Below the pieces are notes generated by a model. The model made no database searches, was not told where the DNA came from, and worked only from the letters and a program-made list of their open reading frames with translations. Source: Liolophura sinensis (lineage: Eukaryota; Mollusca; Polyplacophora; Chitonida; Chitonidae). Taken from it: 64,000 nt of DNA. Every line of letters begins with the position of its first letter. The stretch's first letter is position 1. Position numbers and translations under genes: made by a program. Positions 1-12,484 of the stretch are shown in pieces. The stretch is taken from contig NC_088301.1 of the NCBI RefSeq assembly GCF_032854445.1, positions 19,649,808-19,713,807 of the forward strand, in the 5' to 3' direction.

Positions 1-389
1 GCAAGCACTCTCCATGTGTCACGCCGAGGAATTGCAGGGTTATGGCCCACGTAAAGTGGCTGAGCTCGATATCAATGAAATGTCAAGAGTATTAGCCCAG
101 AATCTGTGTTATCTTACAGAGAGTGATGAACTTTGCAATAGTGAATCTTTTTCCGTGAGTTTTGTGGCTGTAAATAGCCGGAGAGAGAGATACCCACTTT
201 TCCAGGGCTGTCTGGAAAATATCCTTCCGCTGTCAATCAACTTCGTGGTACACAAGAAAATGATACTCCTCTCACCAACAGCTCTGAACTCCTCTTTGAT
301 GAACTGCTCACCCTTAAAAAAGACTTTCAATTATCTGTGTAAAATATTCCTGAATGTAACACCCAGAGCAGCCATAGTGATGAAGTGTT
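1..389. other. Unassigned sequence before the 59-bp array
   Basis: This is ordinary mixed-composition sequence. A plus-strand frame open from position 14 runs into the tandem array, but it has no recognisable motif, splice context or conserved pattern. From about 350 the sequence begins to resemble degraded units of the array that follows. Confidence 0.4.
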
Positions 390-1852
390 TAAACACCTGC
401 TGTCACACTGTCCAACATAGTCCCTCAAATTATGCCATAAGGAAGAGTCCATTAACCTCAGTACCCCTGTCCATTATAGTCTCACAAATCCCACCTTAAT
501 GAAGATCCTGCTAACCTCAGTCCCACTGTTCATTAAAGTCCCGCAAATCCCACCTTAATGAAGATCCTGCTAACCTCAGGCCCACTGTTCATTAAAGTCT
601 CACAAATCCCACCATAATGAAGATCCTGCTAACCTCAGTCCCACTGTTCATTAAATTCCCACAAATCACACCATAATGAAGAGCCCATTAACCTCGGTCC
701 CACTGTCAATTATAGTCTCACAAATCACACCTTAATGAAGATCCTTCTAACCTCAGTCCCACTATTCATTAAAGTCTCACAAATCCCACCATAATGAAGA
801 TCCTGCTAACCTCAGTCCCATTGTTCATTAAATTCCCACAAATCACACCATAATGAAGAGCCCATTAACCTCAGTCCCACTGTCAATTATAGTCTCACAA
901 ATCCCACCTTAATGAAGATCCTTCTAACCTCAGTCCCACTGTTCATTAAAGTCCCACAAATCCCACCTTAATGAAGAGCCTGCTAACCTCAGTCCCACTG
1001 TTCATTATGGTCCCACAAATCACACCTTATTGAAGAGCCCATTAACCTCAGTCCCACTGTCAATTATAGTCTCACAAATCCCACCTTAATGAAGATCCTG
1101 CTAACCTCAGTCCCACTGTTCATTAAAGTCCCACAAATCCCACCTTAATGAAGATCCTGCTAACCTCAGTCCCACTGTTCATTAAAGTCCCACAAATCCC
1201 ACCTTAATGAAGATCCTGCTAACCTCAGTCCCACTGTTCATTAAAGTCCCACAAATCACACCATAATGAAGAGCCTGCTAACCTCAGTCCCACTGTCCAT
1301 TATAGTCCTACAAATCACACCATAATGAATAGCCCATTAACCTCAGTACCCCTGTCCATTATAGTCTCACAAATCCCACCATAATGAAGAGCCTGCTAAC
1401 CTCAGTACCCCTGTCCATTATAGTCCTACAAATCACACCATAATGAAGATCCCATTAACCTCAGTACCCCCTGTCCATTATAGTCTCACAAATCACACCT
1501 TAATGAAGATCCTGCTAACCTCAGTACCTGTGTCCATTATAGTCCCACAAATCACACCATAATGAAGAGCCCACAAACCTCAGTTCCACTGTCCATTATA
1601 GTCCCACAAGTCACACCATAATGAAGAGCCCATTAACCTCAGTCCCACTGCCCATTATAGTCCCACAAATCACACCATAATGAAGAGCCTATATTAAACT
1701 CAGTCACACTGCCCATTATAGTCCCACAAATCACACCATGATGAAGAGCCTATATTAAACTCAGCCACACTGCCCATTATAGTCCCACAAATCACACCAT
1801 AATGAAGAGACTATATTAAAACTCAGTCACACTGCCCACTGTTCTCACACAT
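390..1852. repeat. Minisatellite, about 59-bp unit, about 24 copies
   Basis: The recurring core is AACCTCAGTCCCACTGTTCA, then TTAAAGTCCCACAAATC and ACACCTTAATGAAGA. At least two unit variants are mixed: one with CTGCTAACCTCAG and GTTCATTAAAG, the other with CCATTAACCTCAG and GTCAATTATAG. Variants are interspersed rather than sorted, which suggests multi-unit amplification. The last copies drift (TATATTAAACTCAG). Confidence 0.95.
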
Positions 1853-3640
1853 CAGGTTTATACACGCTCCTATACAGCTTCTATTCAAATAAAAAGATAG
1901 AAAATTTGTTCATTTTTTTAATCATTTAACCTCACAAAAATGCATAACACATCAAGTTTTCCTGGATTAACATGCAGAACTGTGAATGTCCATTTTTTCC
2001 TATTCTACAAGCTGTTGTCAAAATTAAAACTAACAAAAAAGGACTGCAGTAGAATGTAGGCAATGCTGCCAAGCAGATTCACTAAATTTGATGAAACTAT
2101 CATCTTCCTGGCATATATGTTTGCTCATCAACTTTCTCTTTCCGCATTTTGTTTAGCCATTCATGCTCCTCCTACAAAAGCTTTGCATACAACTTCAATA
2201 ATTTTTGCGACACAATATCCCTGTCATACAGCGAAGCAAAAGCAATATTTTTTCTTTGCTTTCACACTATTTCGCTGAGTTAGGATCCTTCAAAGCTCAA
2301 ATCACTCTCATGTCGATTACCGTAATTTCACAGCCCTCTAGGTATGTGTGCATATACGTATCATTTCACTGCTTCAATTCGTAAGGCAAACCTCTATCCT
2401 ACATGTACTTTTCCCTCCAGAAAATCGAGCTCCTGGGTAATATATACATAATCATTTGCAGGGGGTCATTGCACCCAGTTTAAATAAGCCCTACTTAGTT
2501 CCCCCGCTATGGAAAGAGGCTGATGTGTCCCATAGGAACTTCTCAGAATCATCAGTGGAAACTTTTTATGCCACTCCACCATGGCCTTTGTAGTGTAGAA
2601 ATTCCCTCGAGTCCGTAAATCAAACCTCTGACTAATGCTCTTATCCACATACGGAAAAGGTTGAGATGTCTAGTTAAATATTAACCGCTGAAGATGGCAG
2701 GATAAAATGATCAGTAAACTGCTCTGAAGTATGAGAGAGCAAAGAATATCTGCCTGGTGAATTTTTAATGCCCCTCTGTCTTCATTTCTTTTGAATCATT
2801 ATATCATTACCACATAGAATTATTAACTCAGCAAGAAAAAGAAGTTGACAAAAAAGAGAAAACATCCACTGCAGTAATTAGAGACTGCATTGATTGATAT
2901 ATGATCAATGTTTTCCATCAGGACATCTTAGAGGCTACTAGATTCTATGTTAGGCTTAGAGGAGTTATTTCCCCTGAAAAGCTCTTCATCTCATGGATAT
3001 GTGAGAGGAACCACATGCAAGATGAAGCCAATAAGTAGAACACAGATGTACCTGAAGGCCATTTTCTCTTATCAGTATAATTCAAACATAGTTGGCTGAA
3101 GATTAACTTTGCTTATCATATTCTGAGCTGGTATGATCACATTGCACAAGTCTCTGAAGTACTGAGTGACTGAACCGAAGACAGGCAAATATCCATATCA
3201 AAATCTATTCACTATTAAAAGTCACTTGGCATAATCTATATTGCAAAAATGGTATTAAAGGCTTTGGATCATTCATTCACCTAACAGTCATATTATGCTG
3301 AAGATAAATTGATTCAAAGGATTTCTGAGTGTAATTTTTGCCAAAAAACTTGACATTCAATTTCTAAATGTCAAGACCTTTCTCTCCAAAGAAACACACA
3401 TTCCATGTTGATGTTTAATTACTTGTTTCAAATTCTTGATGGAATTCACAGATGAATCTCAGCTATATGAACCTATGGAAAAGAAAATGACAAAGGCCAC
3501 TTACCTCTCTCTTACTACTGTAAGTTTGGTGTTCATTAAAAAAAAAGGACTTACCTGTAATTATTAGCATCCCAAACTGGAATCCTAGATAGTCCCACGT
3601 AGTTGATACTATCTTAGAGGATAACTAAATCTGCTCATTT
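1853..3640. other. Intronic sequence, no gene or clear repeat recognised
   Basis: AT-rich unique-looking sequence. A minus-strand segment at 3557-3610 ends in CAG|GTAAGT, but it has no convincing acceptor or conserved peptide (see the rejected items). Confidence 0.5.
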
Positions 3641-3654
3641 AATAACCCTCTGAC

Positions 3655-3775
3655 ACAAAAAGAAAGTCACTTAGGCAAGAGCTGGATTTGAACCCACAAC
3701 CTTAGTAGATAAGACCACTGAGAGAACAAGTAAAAAACCTGGGTCATAAAAAAAAAAAAACTACCAATTAAGACA
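3655..3775 (-). mobile_element. tRNA-like SINE fragment
   Basis: Read on the minus strand, 3725-3665 gives AGTGGTCTTATCTACTAAGG followed by TTGTGGGTTCAAATCCAGCT. The GGTTCAAATCC is a B box in the right place after an anticodon-arm-like stretch. No complete cloverleaf or A box is seen, so this is a SINE or tRNA pseudogene piece rather than a tRNA gene. A poly-A tract (plus strand) lies at about 3749-3761. Confidence 0.45.
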
Positions 3776-4404
3776 GCTGCACCCGGAATGTAAGTATGAA
3801 GGCATATAAACCTATATAGATATGAAACTCTGTAAGACAAGCATTAATTTAAGAAGACATTCATTTAAGATGAAATTAGCCTAAATCCCTTGATTTAATG
3901 GCAAGCCTACACATGTACAAATGTACAAATATAAAACCAGTACTTAACATGCAGTTAAATCCCAGAAACAAAATGTCAGATGGAAGAGATTCTGTCAGAG
4001 AGAATACAAATATTCACTTTCCCAGCATCTGTATTTATGACACTCTTGATACGAGTTGTGCACGTCTAAAGATCGAGGCCTCAACATGCAAGTGCTGATA
4101 CATAATTTCCTTGATTGAATTTCAGTCCAAATATTAAAATTTTACCACACACTTTCAACTTTGTCATTTTAAATATATTTATTAAGACCAGTGTGTCTAA
4201 AATGAAAAATTCATTAAAAAAAAACAGCTGTCCAAATTTAACATTTTGCTGAGAAAAACTGAAAACCACCTGAAAATTTCAGTTTTTACAATTTTGGGGC
4301 ACATTACACATTTGGATAAGGAAGTGAATTGATAATGACATACCGCTATCAACATACTGTGGGGTAAATTTGTTTATGCAACACTTACACGTGAAAATAA
4401 ACTG

Positions 4405-4781
4405 TTAAAGAGTTTATACCGGATATTTCTGGCCAAAAAAAAAAAACAAAAAAAAAAACTATATTCAATAATCCAAAAAAATTCCTATTTGCCAAACAGT
4501 AGCTCAAATTCCAGTTAATGCCTTTCAGATAATATCATTCATGTTCCTGTACTATATATATCAAAGGTAAAATGGATACAAATTTGGAAAATTTACTGAG
4601 TGTAAAGCATTATTAATTTTAACAAGTTTATCGACTGATTTTTAACTGTAACACACGCACAGACGAAGATTGATATTTTGTGAAAATTAATACTTGGGCT
4701 ATTCTCAAAGACTAACAAAAATGTGATTGGGTTTGTACAGATTGATTTCTTGCTAAAATATGTCCGGTATAAACTCTTGAA
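4405..4781. mobile_element. MITE-like element with about 22-bp terminal inverted repeats
   Basis: AAGAGTTTATACCGG followed by ATATTT at 4408-4428 is matched in inverted orientation at 4756-4778 (AAATATGTCCGGTATAAACTCTT read as arm), with one two-base insertion. The 375-bp interior is AT-rich with A tracts and no reading frame. This fits a small non-autonomous DNA transposon. The flanking target duplication is not clear. Confidence 0.6.
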
Positions 4782-4789
4782 TTCTCAAT

Positions 4790-5755
4790 AAAATGTGATG
4801 AAATGCGACATGCATATACACCAGGGCATACATTATACATTCCAAGTGAGAAGATCAAGTCTAGGAGAAGAAGTGTACAGGTTAAAAATTAAAATCTATC
4901 ACAAACCATGCATTTATCTGAATCTATGATTTGCTAAATGAGTGTGTGCATCAAAATCAACCATACATGTATGTGAACTAAATGTAAGTAATTAAAACTG
5001 AAAAGAAAAGCACACAGATAAAATAAAAACTTCCTATTGAGAATTAAAAATAAACTAGAACTATAGGACAAATGGAGTGTAAAAAAATTAGAAAAAAACT
5101 AAACAGAAAAAAAAAGAGAAAGAAAAGGAAAAGAGAAGTAAGGGATTCCTGGTGAGCTAGAAAGATTTTGGCCGTCTTGCAAACTTTTGTTTTAGAGAGA
5201 ATCTGGGCTACATTCCAGGTTAGGGAATTTGGAGGTTTGTATTGAGGGATTACAGATTCAACAGCAAACAACACAATGTTAAGAAGGTCTGAAGGTCACA
5301 GGAGGGGGTTTGAAGGTGATAGGAGCTAGGACAGTTCATCACGCCAATCACATTTAACACACATGATTTTTTTTTTGGTCAGTTCTTCATTTTATTGATG
5401 TAAAACTGAATGTTGATGTAAAATTGAATGAAGATGACGTGCGCTTTTTAATTCTGCAGGGCAAACATTTTTTTAGCTGCAACGAACATTTATAGCTGCA
5501 ACGAACAACTGAAACTGAGGATTAAATGAAGCAAGAGTTTTGTGTTTCGCATACACACAAATTGTGTACAATTATCATGACAATATACTAATACAGTACG
5601 TGCTTGTTTTCTGCATGAATTTTGAGACTCAGGAGGTGAAATTTGTCCTTGCCCTTCAGCATTATAAAGAAGGTACAGCATGAACACTTACTTTACAGGC
5701 AGTCATTTTCACAGCAGCCTAGCTCTGTTTGATGCAAACACTAAGCAATGGTGGA
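4790..5755. other. Intronic sequence, no gene recognised
   Basis: AT-rich sequence with A-rich tracts around 5080-5130 and small local duplications (TGATGTAAAA at about 5396 and 5416, TAGCTGCAACGAAC at about 5475 and 5492). Confidence 0.5.
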
Positions 5756-5759
5756 TCAT

Positions 5760-5965
5760 TATTTGCTCTTTTCTACTTTACTTATATCCCCTAAATGACC
5801 TCAAATGTCGCCCACAAAAGTGCAGTTTTAGAGGCAAATAAATGTCACATAGTATTATTTTTGGTGCTGAAACTTACAAATTTCCAGTAGAATATTATCC
5901 CATGTTCCAAGCAAACCTCAAAATACCTTTGTATAATCAGTAGAATTTTCTTTGAATCAGGAAAA
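5760..5965 (-). repeat. Dispersed repeat family B copy
   Basis: The stretch CGCCCACAAAAGTGCAGTTT, AGAGGCAAATAAATGTCA, then GCTGAAACTTAC, TTCCAGTAGAATAT and CCAAGCAAACCTC matches 55315-55500 in the same orientation. It also matches 23745-23930 and, more weakly, 46840-47010 in the opposite orientation. No tRNA boxes or terminal repeats are visible. This is an old interspersed family of unknown class. Confidence 0.6.
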
Positions 5966-7220
5966 ATGGGAAAGTCAGACATGGACCAAATTTATGGTCA
6001 TTTAAGGTAGTTTTCTATAAAAGTGAATGAACATTTCAGTAAACTGATAGGGGATAGCTAAACTGCACGATTTCTGACGCAGAAGAAAATGGCTTTAATT
6101 CACTTTTTACATGCAATTATAAATTATATTTATCCACCATTTGCTTCAAAATATTAAAGAGTCAGTACTTTGAAGTCATGAAGTGCTGTTGTTTGTGTAC
6201 CTTTTTTGTTCTACAAGGTCAATTTTATAACATTATATTAACTACATAGTTTCCCCTTTATGAGTATTTTAGGTAACATATTTTTTTTTTATTATGTAGT
6301 AAACATCCTGTATTTTTAAATTTAGTGACAACAAATGAATTGAATGATGACATGAATTATTGTTATAAAATGCTCCAAGAGATGATGTACATTTTCGTAA
6401 TCCCCAAAATAAAGAAAACACAATAGTGATCATAAAAAAAAAAAAAAAAAAAAAAAAAACCAATTGCAAGCCCTATTTCCACACAGTAAGGTACACATAT
6501 TTAGTACACAATCATTAATAATTCTGAAAGATCAAAAAAGGCTTGTATTTAATACTAAAAAATATGAGTATAAAAAAAGGTGTACAAGTGCTCTACTTAT
6601 GCAGCAAATCAAGGCAGTAATGTTCAAAATTAGTGTTAACATGCCACAGGTGAAAACGATTATACCTTTGACGGAGAGAAATTTCAGGTTTCTCAAAGAA
6701 TGTCAGCTAATCCGAGGGTGGGCTTGCACTGAAATCAACGTCATGAATATGTAAATTGTGTACATTGCAGAATACTACTAAATCTACAAGAGCCACCAAT
6801 TCAGCTGCTATAGTTTACCCAATACAATGACCTAGATGGCTCCTTCATTGTCTTACATTTACATGAATATGCTATATTTTTCTCATAAAAAATGGTATTC
6901 AAACAACACCACACAACACTACATTCTAATTTATGTTATTATGAATTCAATATTATTCACTGTTTTTTTTTGGGGGGGGGGGGGAGGGGGGGACAGGGGA
7001 GCATTCGAGTCACCTTTTTTGGAGTAGATAAAAAATATATATACACTGTAAGACACTAAGACTTGGGTCTATGCACTAGAAGAAAATCATCGTTTCATCA
7101 CACGCTGAAGCACGAGACTTATAAGACGGTCACTCATAAACTAACTTCAGATGAGTGCCTCAGGTAACTTTACTATATATCAACTTTATATTTTGATCGA
7201 CCATGTACTCTGAAATACAT
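5966..7220. other. Intronic sequence with homopolymer tracts
   Basis: Contains an A26 tract at 6434-6459 and a T/G tract at 6961-6992, where a T run passes into about 20 G with one A. No gene is recognised. Confidence 0.5.
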
Positions 7221-7222
7221 AT

Positions 7223-7500
7223 CTAATATTTCAAAAAAAGAGATGAAACTGTAACTTAAGAATTCAAAAAAGAGATAAAAATGTAACCTAATGTTTCAAA
7301 AAAAGAGATGAAACTATAACCTAATACTTCAAAAAAGAGATAAAACTGACCTAATGTTTCAAAAAAGAGATAAAACTACCTAATGTTCAAAAAAGAGATA
7401 AAACTGACCTAATGTTTCAAAAAGAGATGAATGAACTATAACCTAATACTTCAAAAAAGAGATGAAATTGACCTAATGTTTCAAAGAAAAGACGAAACCA
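7223..7500. repeat. Tandem array, about 28-33-bp unit, about 9 copies
   Basis: The unit TTCAAAAAAGAGATAAAACT plus GACCTAATGT recurs with variable spacers (GTAA, ATAA or none between AAACT and CCTAAT). Period length varies because of indels in the A run and the spacer. Confidence 0.85.
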
Positions 7501-8010
7501 TAAACTATCATAGAAGTTAGTTTTTTAAGTAATATAACTGCAAATGTATCTCCAGCCACCAGTTGTAGCTTGCTAGCTCGCTGCTGTACATGAATGTCAT
7601 TCAGACAACACCAATATTATTCTGTGTTTAATGGGCAAACAAATACTAATGAATCAAAAAAATAGAATATAGAGATAAAAGTGAAAATCAAATTTGGTCA
7701 TGACGTTTTTTTATGAGGCTTTCTGGTCACACACACATAAACACACATATATATATGTATGTTTTGAATAAACAAGAGGTCTGCCAGCACAAATCAAATA
7801 AATAAATAAACAAGAAAAATCTTCAAGACAGCCGAAACTTTCCCCAGATTGGATGATTGTCACTTCTATTTTCATATCTTCCAATGACACTGAAACTAAG
7901 ACTCAGTCTGCCTATAAAACTAAAATTTAAATTGGTATGACCTTCCTTTGCTGAAATGTAAAATGGCCAAAAACGAACAAAACCAGACAACAATGAAATG
8001 AAAAAAGAAA
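7501..8010. other. Intron beside the UCR1 exon
   Basis: AT-rich intron with a short (CA)n/(AT)n patch at 7728-7760 and an A/T-rich (AAAT)n patch at 7798-7812. No coding signal apart from the donor of the adjacent exon. Confidence 0.5.
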
Positions 8011-8016
8011 ACTTAC

Positions 8017-8199
8017 ACATTATCACCAGTAAGTGAGGAGTTGCGTGACATGGACTTTGGAGAGAGTTCGTAGTCACTGTCAGAGCGGTAAAGGAAGGAC
8101 TCGCGTCGCTGTGGTAATGCCTGAAGCACGAGTCCTGTAGACGGACTCGCACCCTCCAGGGGGCTCCTGCCCTGTGCAGTCCCATTTTCCACGTCAAAA
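8017..8199 (-). CDS. PDE4: PDE4 shared exon: start of UCR1 with PKA site
   Basis: This internal exon is 183 bp, made of 1 base, 60 codons and 2 bases. It is flanked by a TTTCAG acceptor ending at 8200 and a GTAAGT donor at 8016-8011. The peptide begins [16 protein letters not shown], continues through GLVLQALPQ, and then carries [20 protein letters not shown] followed by [16 protein letters not shown] and the RRES...SDSDYxLSPKxMSRNSS block are hallmarks of upstream conserved region 1 (UCR1) of long PDE4 isoforms. The serine of RRES (residue 34 of the exon) is the site that PKA phosphorylates in long forms to raise activity. The exon has the same entry and exit phases as I recall for the vertebrate exon. 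The segment between GRSPL and RRES is a little shorter than in vertebrates. The next exon (HGDDLIV... in relatives) is not found in the window. Confidence 0.95.
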
Positions 8200-9039
8200 C
8201 TGAAACAACAAAAGAAAACATAACATAAATATTTGCTGTCAGCTTTAAATACTTTATATATGCATAAAATAAAAGAACAAGTGACAACGTCAAATATGTG
8301 TAGTGCAGGTAATTTATATGAACAGTTTATTCACCCAACAGATTCCCAGAACGCATGATAAACATCTTCTGACAAACCTCTGACCACCCTCATGAATATA
8401 TGCACGTGTGTTTATGTCTTCTTTGATGACATCTGGTAAACATTTTTTAACATTTCACAAGCATGACCAGGGTAGACTACCCACCTCTTGTTGCTCTACA
8501 CATTCGGGGAGTTATTTCCCTTGATCCAAATGCCCAGTTTGTGTATTTATTAGAGGTGTTTTCAGTACAATAATTCAACCTTTTGGAGAAATTACACAGA
8601 ATCCAGTTATTAACAAGGGGGAGGGGGGGGGGGTTGTAATAATGCCATTGATAAACTTTAATGCATTCAACGTAATGTACCAGTGTCCTTATATTATTCA
8701 TGTTTTAGCTGAAGCTAAAAGTTTGCAAGAATCCTATCGAACACATACCAAGTGTATCCAAGTATGCCAAAAGTTTTATTTCATGTCTCATAAGACTGAA
8801 TTAAAACTCTACACTATTAATGGTGCTAAAGTTATCAATTAGCTATCACGCATTAAAAAAAAAATGTTGTGTACATGAATGGAGATTTGAACTGCAATAT
8901 CAATATTTCAATTTTATTTATTCATTTCATTAATGCTTAACACTCAGGAATTTGTCACACATTCGTGGTAAGTTTTAGGGGAGGAGGAAAATGAAGTATC
9001 TGGGGTAAACTGTGGTACTGATGAATGTGTGACATATGT
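8200..9039. other. Intron upstream of the UCR1 exon
   Basis: The acceptor and pyrimidine tract for the shared exon lie at 8200-8214. The rest shows a G-rich run at 8621-8634 and no gene. Confidence 0.5.
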
Positions 9040-9087
9040 GACATATATGTGCAGGTATACACATATCAAATTGATGAATATGTGAAA

Positions 9088-9160
<73 letters not shown>

Positions 9161-9313
9161 CATATTGATGAATATGTGTCACATATATGCAGATATATTC
9201 CTATTATATGGATGAATGTGACATATATGTGCATATATATATATATATATATATCATATTGATGAATATGTGACACATATGTGCAGATATATACATATCA
9301 TATGGATGAATAT

Positions 9314-9364
<51 letters not shown>

Positions 9365-9420
9365 TATTGATGAATATGTGACACATATGTGCAGATATAT
9401 ACCTATCATATATATCATAT
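9040..9420. repeat. Compound (AT)n microsatellite with about 40-bp interspersed units
   Basis: Long TA/AT tracts at about 9094-9160, 9233-9254 and 9316-9362 are separated by copies of a unit containing CATATTGATGAATATGTGACA then CATATGTGCAGATATATAC. The whole block is one array in which the AT tracts expanded inside the unit. Confidence 0.85.
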
Positions 9421-9479
9421 TAGTGGAAGACAAGTCATAAAAAGTCTTAGACTGAGAAAAGTGTTTTTGGCCACTTTTA

Positions 9480-9630
9480 ATCTCCTAGATCCCATAACGC
9501 AGCAAGAGTTGGGGAATATACAAATTCCCTATCCAGCATCGGATTTGAACCTGCACCTTGTGTCTCCTACCCACTGAAAGGCAAGAACCTCTAACCACCA
9601 GACTACCGCACATTCTCTGACTGTATTTCA
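9480..9630 (-). mobile_element. tRNA-derived SINE head
   Basis: Read on the minus strand it begins GTGCGGTAGTCTGGTGGTTA (A-box region). It then has TTCTTGCCTTTCAGTGGG and reaches GGTGCAGGTTCAAATCCGAT (B box) about 55 bases later. Spacing and order fit a Pol III promoter of a tRNA-derived SINE. The arms do not fold as a clean tRNA, and no poly-A/T or target duplication could be assigned. Confidence 0.6.
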
Positions 9631-9639
9631 AATCCATCA

Positions 9640-10199
9640 CCCAAACACAAAATGAAATTCCCACAATTAAGTCATTATGCCTGTAACTGACTGATGCACA
9701 CAGCAAAGCTGCCTCTGGCATACATACACATATACACACATTGTTATAATGTCAGATTTTCAGCCTCAAGATAAACTCCGAAGTTACAAGAATGCATGAG
9801 GATCTGCTTGGAGCCTGGGACCCAGTTGCAGCTTCAATTTTCAGATAATGCCAGCTGTAAACCTCCAGTACAGCAGCATCCAGTAGCAGGGATTGTGGGC
9901 CGATTTCCTGACAGCTCTGTTTGGGTAAAGCTCACCCATTTAATACCCCCAGGTTACAGGTGGTGTTTACAGTTACCCACCACAATTTATCAGCCCATCT
10001 AATGCTCTAACATACAGCCACCGGCAAAGCCCATCAACACAGCTGAGTTAGAGTTTTCACAACCATGGTATCATACACATAACCTTAGACCTACCCAGTT
10101 CTAGAATTACCTACACACAGAGGATTGAGGGCTCATGTTAGATTATCATGACAGTGACTACATTTCGGTAGCCTACACGTACATGTGGTTTGGCTAGTG
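9640..10199. other. Intronic sequence, no gene recognised
   Basis: Mixed-composition sequence. A small patch at 9790-10000 has short frames without recognisable motifs. Confidence 0.45.
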
Positions 10200-10610
10200 C
10201 ATATTGGCATTATTTGGAGACACAAGTGGATTGTCCAGGTGAAAATTAAATCTGTACGTGTGATAAATGAGTGGATATCCAGGTGAGAATAAAGTCTGTA
10301 AAGGTGTGTGATAAATAAATGGATGTCCAGGTGAGAATAAAGTCTGTAAAGTCGTATTTGTGAGAAACAAGTGGACGCCAACGTAAGAATAAAGTCTGTA
10401 AAGTCGTATTTGTGAGAAATGAGTGAATGCCCAGTTGAGAAAACAATCTGTTAAGTTAGGTGATCAAAGTATAGATGTCCAGGTGAGAATAAAGTCTGTA
10501 AAGTCGTATGTGTGAGAAACGAGTGGACGCCCACGTGAGAATAAAGTCTGTAAAGTTGTATGTGTGAGAAAGAAGTGGATGTCCACTCATCAGAGGACAA
10601 AAAAAGAAAA
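10200..10610. repeat. Minisatellite, about 53-bp unit, part 1
   Basis: Units carry GTGAGAATAAAGTCTGTAAA, GTCGTATTTGTGAGAAAC and GAGTGGACGCCCA. There are about seven copies with substitutions and short deletions. The same unit resumes after a unique 115-bp interruption. Confidence 0.9.
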
Positions 10611-10724
10611 AATGATCTGTATTTTAGAAATTATGATACATTTGTATATGGTATGTCAAAACATGATCTGAAAACTAAACACAGTAAACAGTATTTTAAT
10701 ATAAATTAAAATTTAATATTTTAA

Positions 10725-10965
10725 GTAAAGTCTGTAAAGTCGTATGTGTGAGAAATGAGTGGATGTCCAGGTGGGAATAAAGTGTGTCAGGTTGTATGTG
10801 TGAGAAATGAGTGGGTGCTCTGGTGAGGATAAAGTGTAGCAGGTCGAATGTGGGAGTCTATTAAACTGTATGCTGGAGAAATTAGTAAATAGGCAGGTGA
10901 GAATAAAGTCTGTCAGGTTGAAGGCGGGAGCAATTAGTGAATGTGCAGGTGAAACTGCAACCGCT
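10725..10965. repeat. Minisatellite, about 53-bp unit, part 2
   Basis: Four to five diverged copies of the unit seen at 10200-10610 (AAAGTCTGTAAAGTCGTATG, GTGTGAGAAATGAGTGG). The intervening 10611-10724 is AT-rich and unrelated to the unit, so the array was split by an insertion or by two independent expansions. Confidence 0.85.
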
Positions 10966-12480
10966 GCCATCATCAGATAAAAACGCACAGTTAATACATC
11001 TGAAATGAACATGAAGGTGAGACCACTATATTTGAGTATATGTAGGATCCTCTTTTTTGTGTCTGGGTGGACGAAATTGTCAGATCAGTGACGTCAGGCA
11101 AAATATGAGTCAGGGAACAGTGACGTAAGGGTAAAAACAGAACAAAGAAAAGCAACATGGGAGTTCTCAAAATGTCAAAGATTACAGCCTGGCAAAGTTA
11201 CCTCATAAAGAAGGTATGACTGCCATGCCATGGTAACTATCGTCCAGGTTACAAGCTGGCACCACAGCTTGGACCTGACGTATTTTTTTTTTTATTCTTT
11301 TCAGATGTGAACAGAATACTTTGATAAAAATTTAATCAATCTCTTCTTTGAGTGTGTAATTAAGGTTGAACCACTGGTATGAAACCCTGCGAAACAAACA
11401 GGTGATAGTAAAATATTGGGTACGAATTCACTAGAGAAAAGGTGCAAACTTCAGCACGGTTTCCTACAGCTTCCTAATGAGAGATTGTGAAATAATGTAC
11501 AGGTACCTTTACATGCATCGCAGGTGTTATGGTTTGCTTTCACACACGATTACACCTGTTGCATAATTGATAACATAGCTGTAGTGATGGTATCAGCAAT
11601 AAGGCACTGAGCAGCTACAAATTCGGGCAAATCCTTGCCTCAGTCAGTTCATCACCCTGCTCACAGCTCTAATACTCCGGATACATGTACCAGAACCAGA
11701 TAAGGAAAGCACAATTTACCTGGCTCACTGACTGACCTTGTTAACTCAATGTGCTAGCTTAGACGTCCTCGTCACCTGTAAATCTTTAGACATGTGCCAG
11801 ACAACATCCAAAACAAATTTGTATCCCGTTGAAAATGAAATTGATATTCATTTCTCCGACAGTGTCCTTAATCATGGGTCTGTCACACACATGTGGAGAG
11901 CTGTGAAACGCGTATTGTTGGAAAAATGAAGGCATGGGGTGAAAGGTCTCCCAAGCAACAGCACCGGCAGTTAAGTGGCAGAGAAACGGAAACGAGGAGG
12001 TGACGGAAATCAATAGAGCGTCAATGCCATGGTTTATTCTATCACAATTTGATGCAACCTTCGCAGCAAGCTCCCTGACATCTATTGATCAGAGGCAATA
12101 GAGTAATTAACAGCCAGGAGCCGACGGTTAATCATTAACACTAAACCCCACTGGCACCACTTCCTCAATACCATCTACAGCTATTTACATCACAAATACA
12201 AAAGGTGTTTGAGCTCTTCTTTGGGGGCTGGCTACGACCCCGGGAGGTCTCATGGATTGAAACAACACACGCTGCGTTTCAGATTACAAAACATTTCCAT
12301 TAGGCAATGCTCTGTGGAGTAGGCTCAGGGGATAAAACCGATCGAAATAAACACCAAAAATCACACTCTTGAGAATGTCTAAACTTCATGGACAGACATC
12401 ATCAACAGCACTGTATACATGATTCAAGCATTCACACCCAGAATACCCAAAGTACATTGTACATGTATATAGGTTAAGAG
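10966..12480. other. Intronic sequence, no gene recognised
   Basis: Mixed sequence, slightly less AT-rich at 11050-11280 and 12000-12330. No reading frame with conserved features is seen on either strand. Confidence 0.45.
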
Positions 12481-12484
12481 ATCT

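Noticed and set aside
14-499. 161-codon plus-strand frame at the window start
   Set aside because: It runs into the 59-bp minisatellite and shows no motif, splice signal or coding-like bias. It could be a piece of an unknown element, but there is no support.
3557-3610. Minus-strand internal exon of PDE4 ending in CAG|GTAAGT
   Set aside because: Phase would allow it (TAG|T...), but the acceptor is weak, the peptide (INYVGLSRIPVWDANNY) has no PDE4 similarity, and it would insert into conserved UCR1.
9094-9386. Tyr/Ile repeat frames in (AT)n tracts (also 27.9 and 44.9 kb)
   Set aside because: Pure microsatellite translation.
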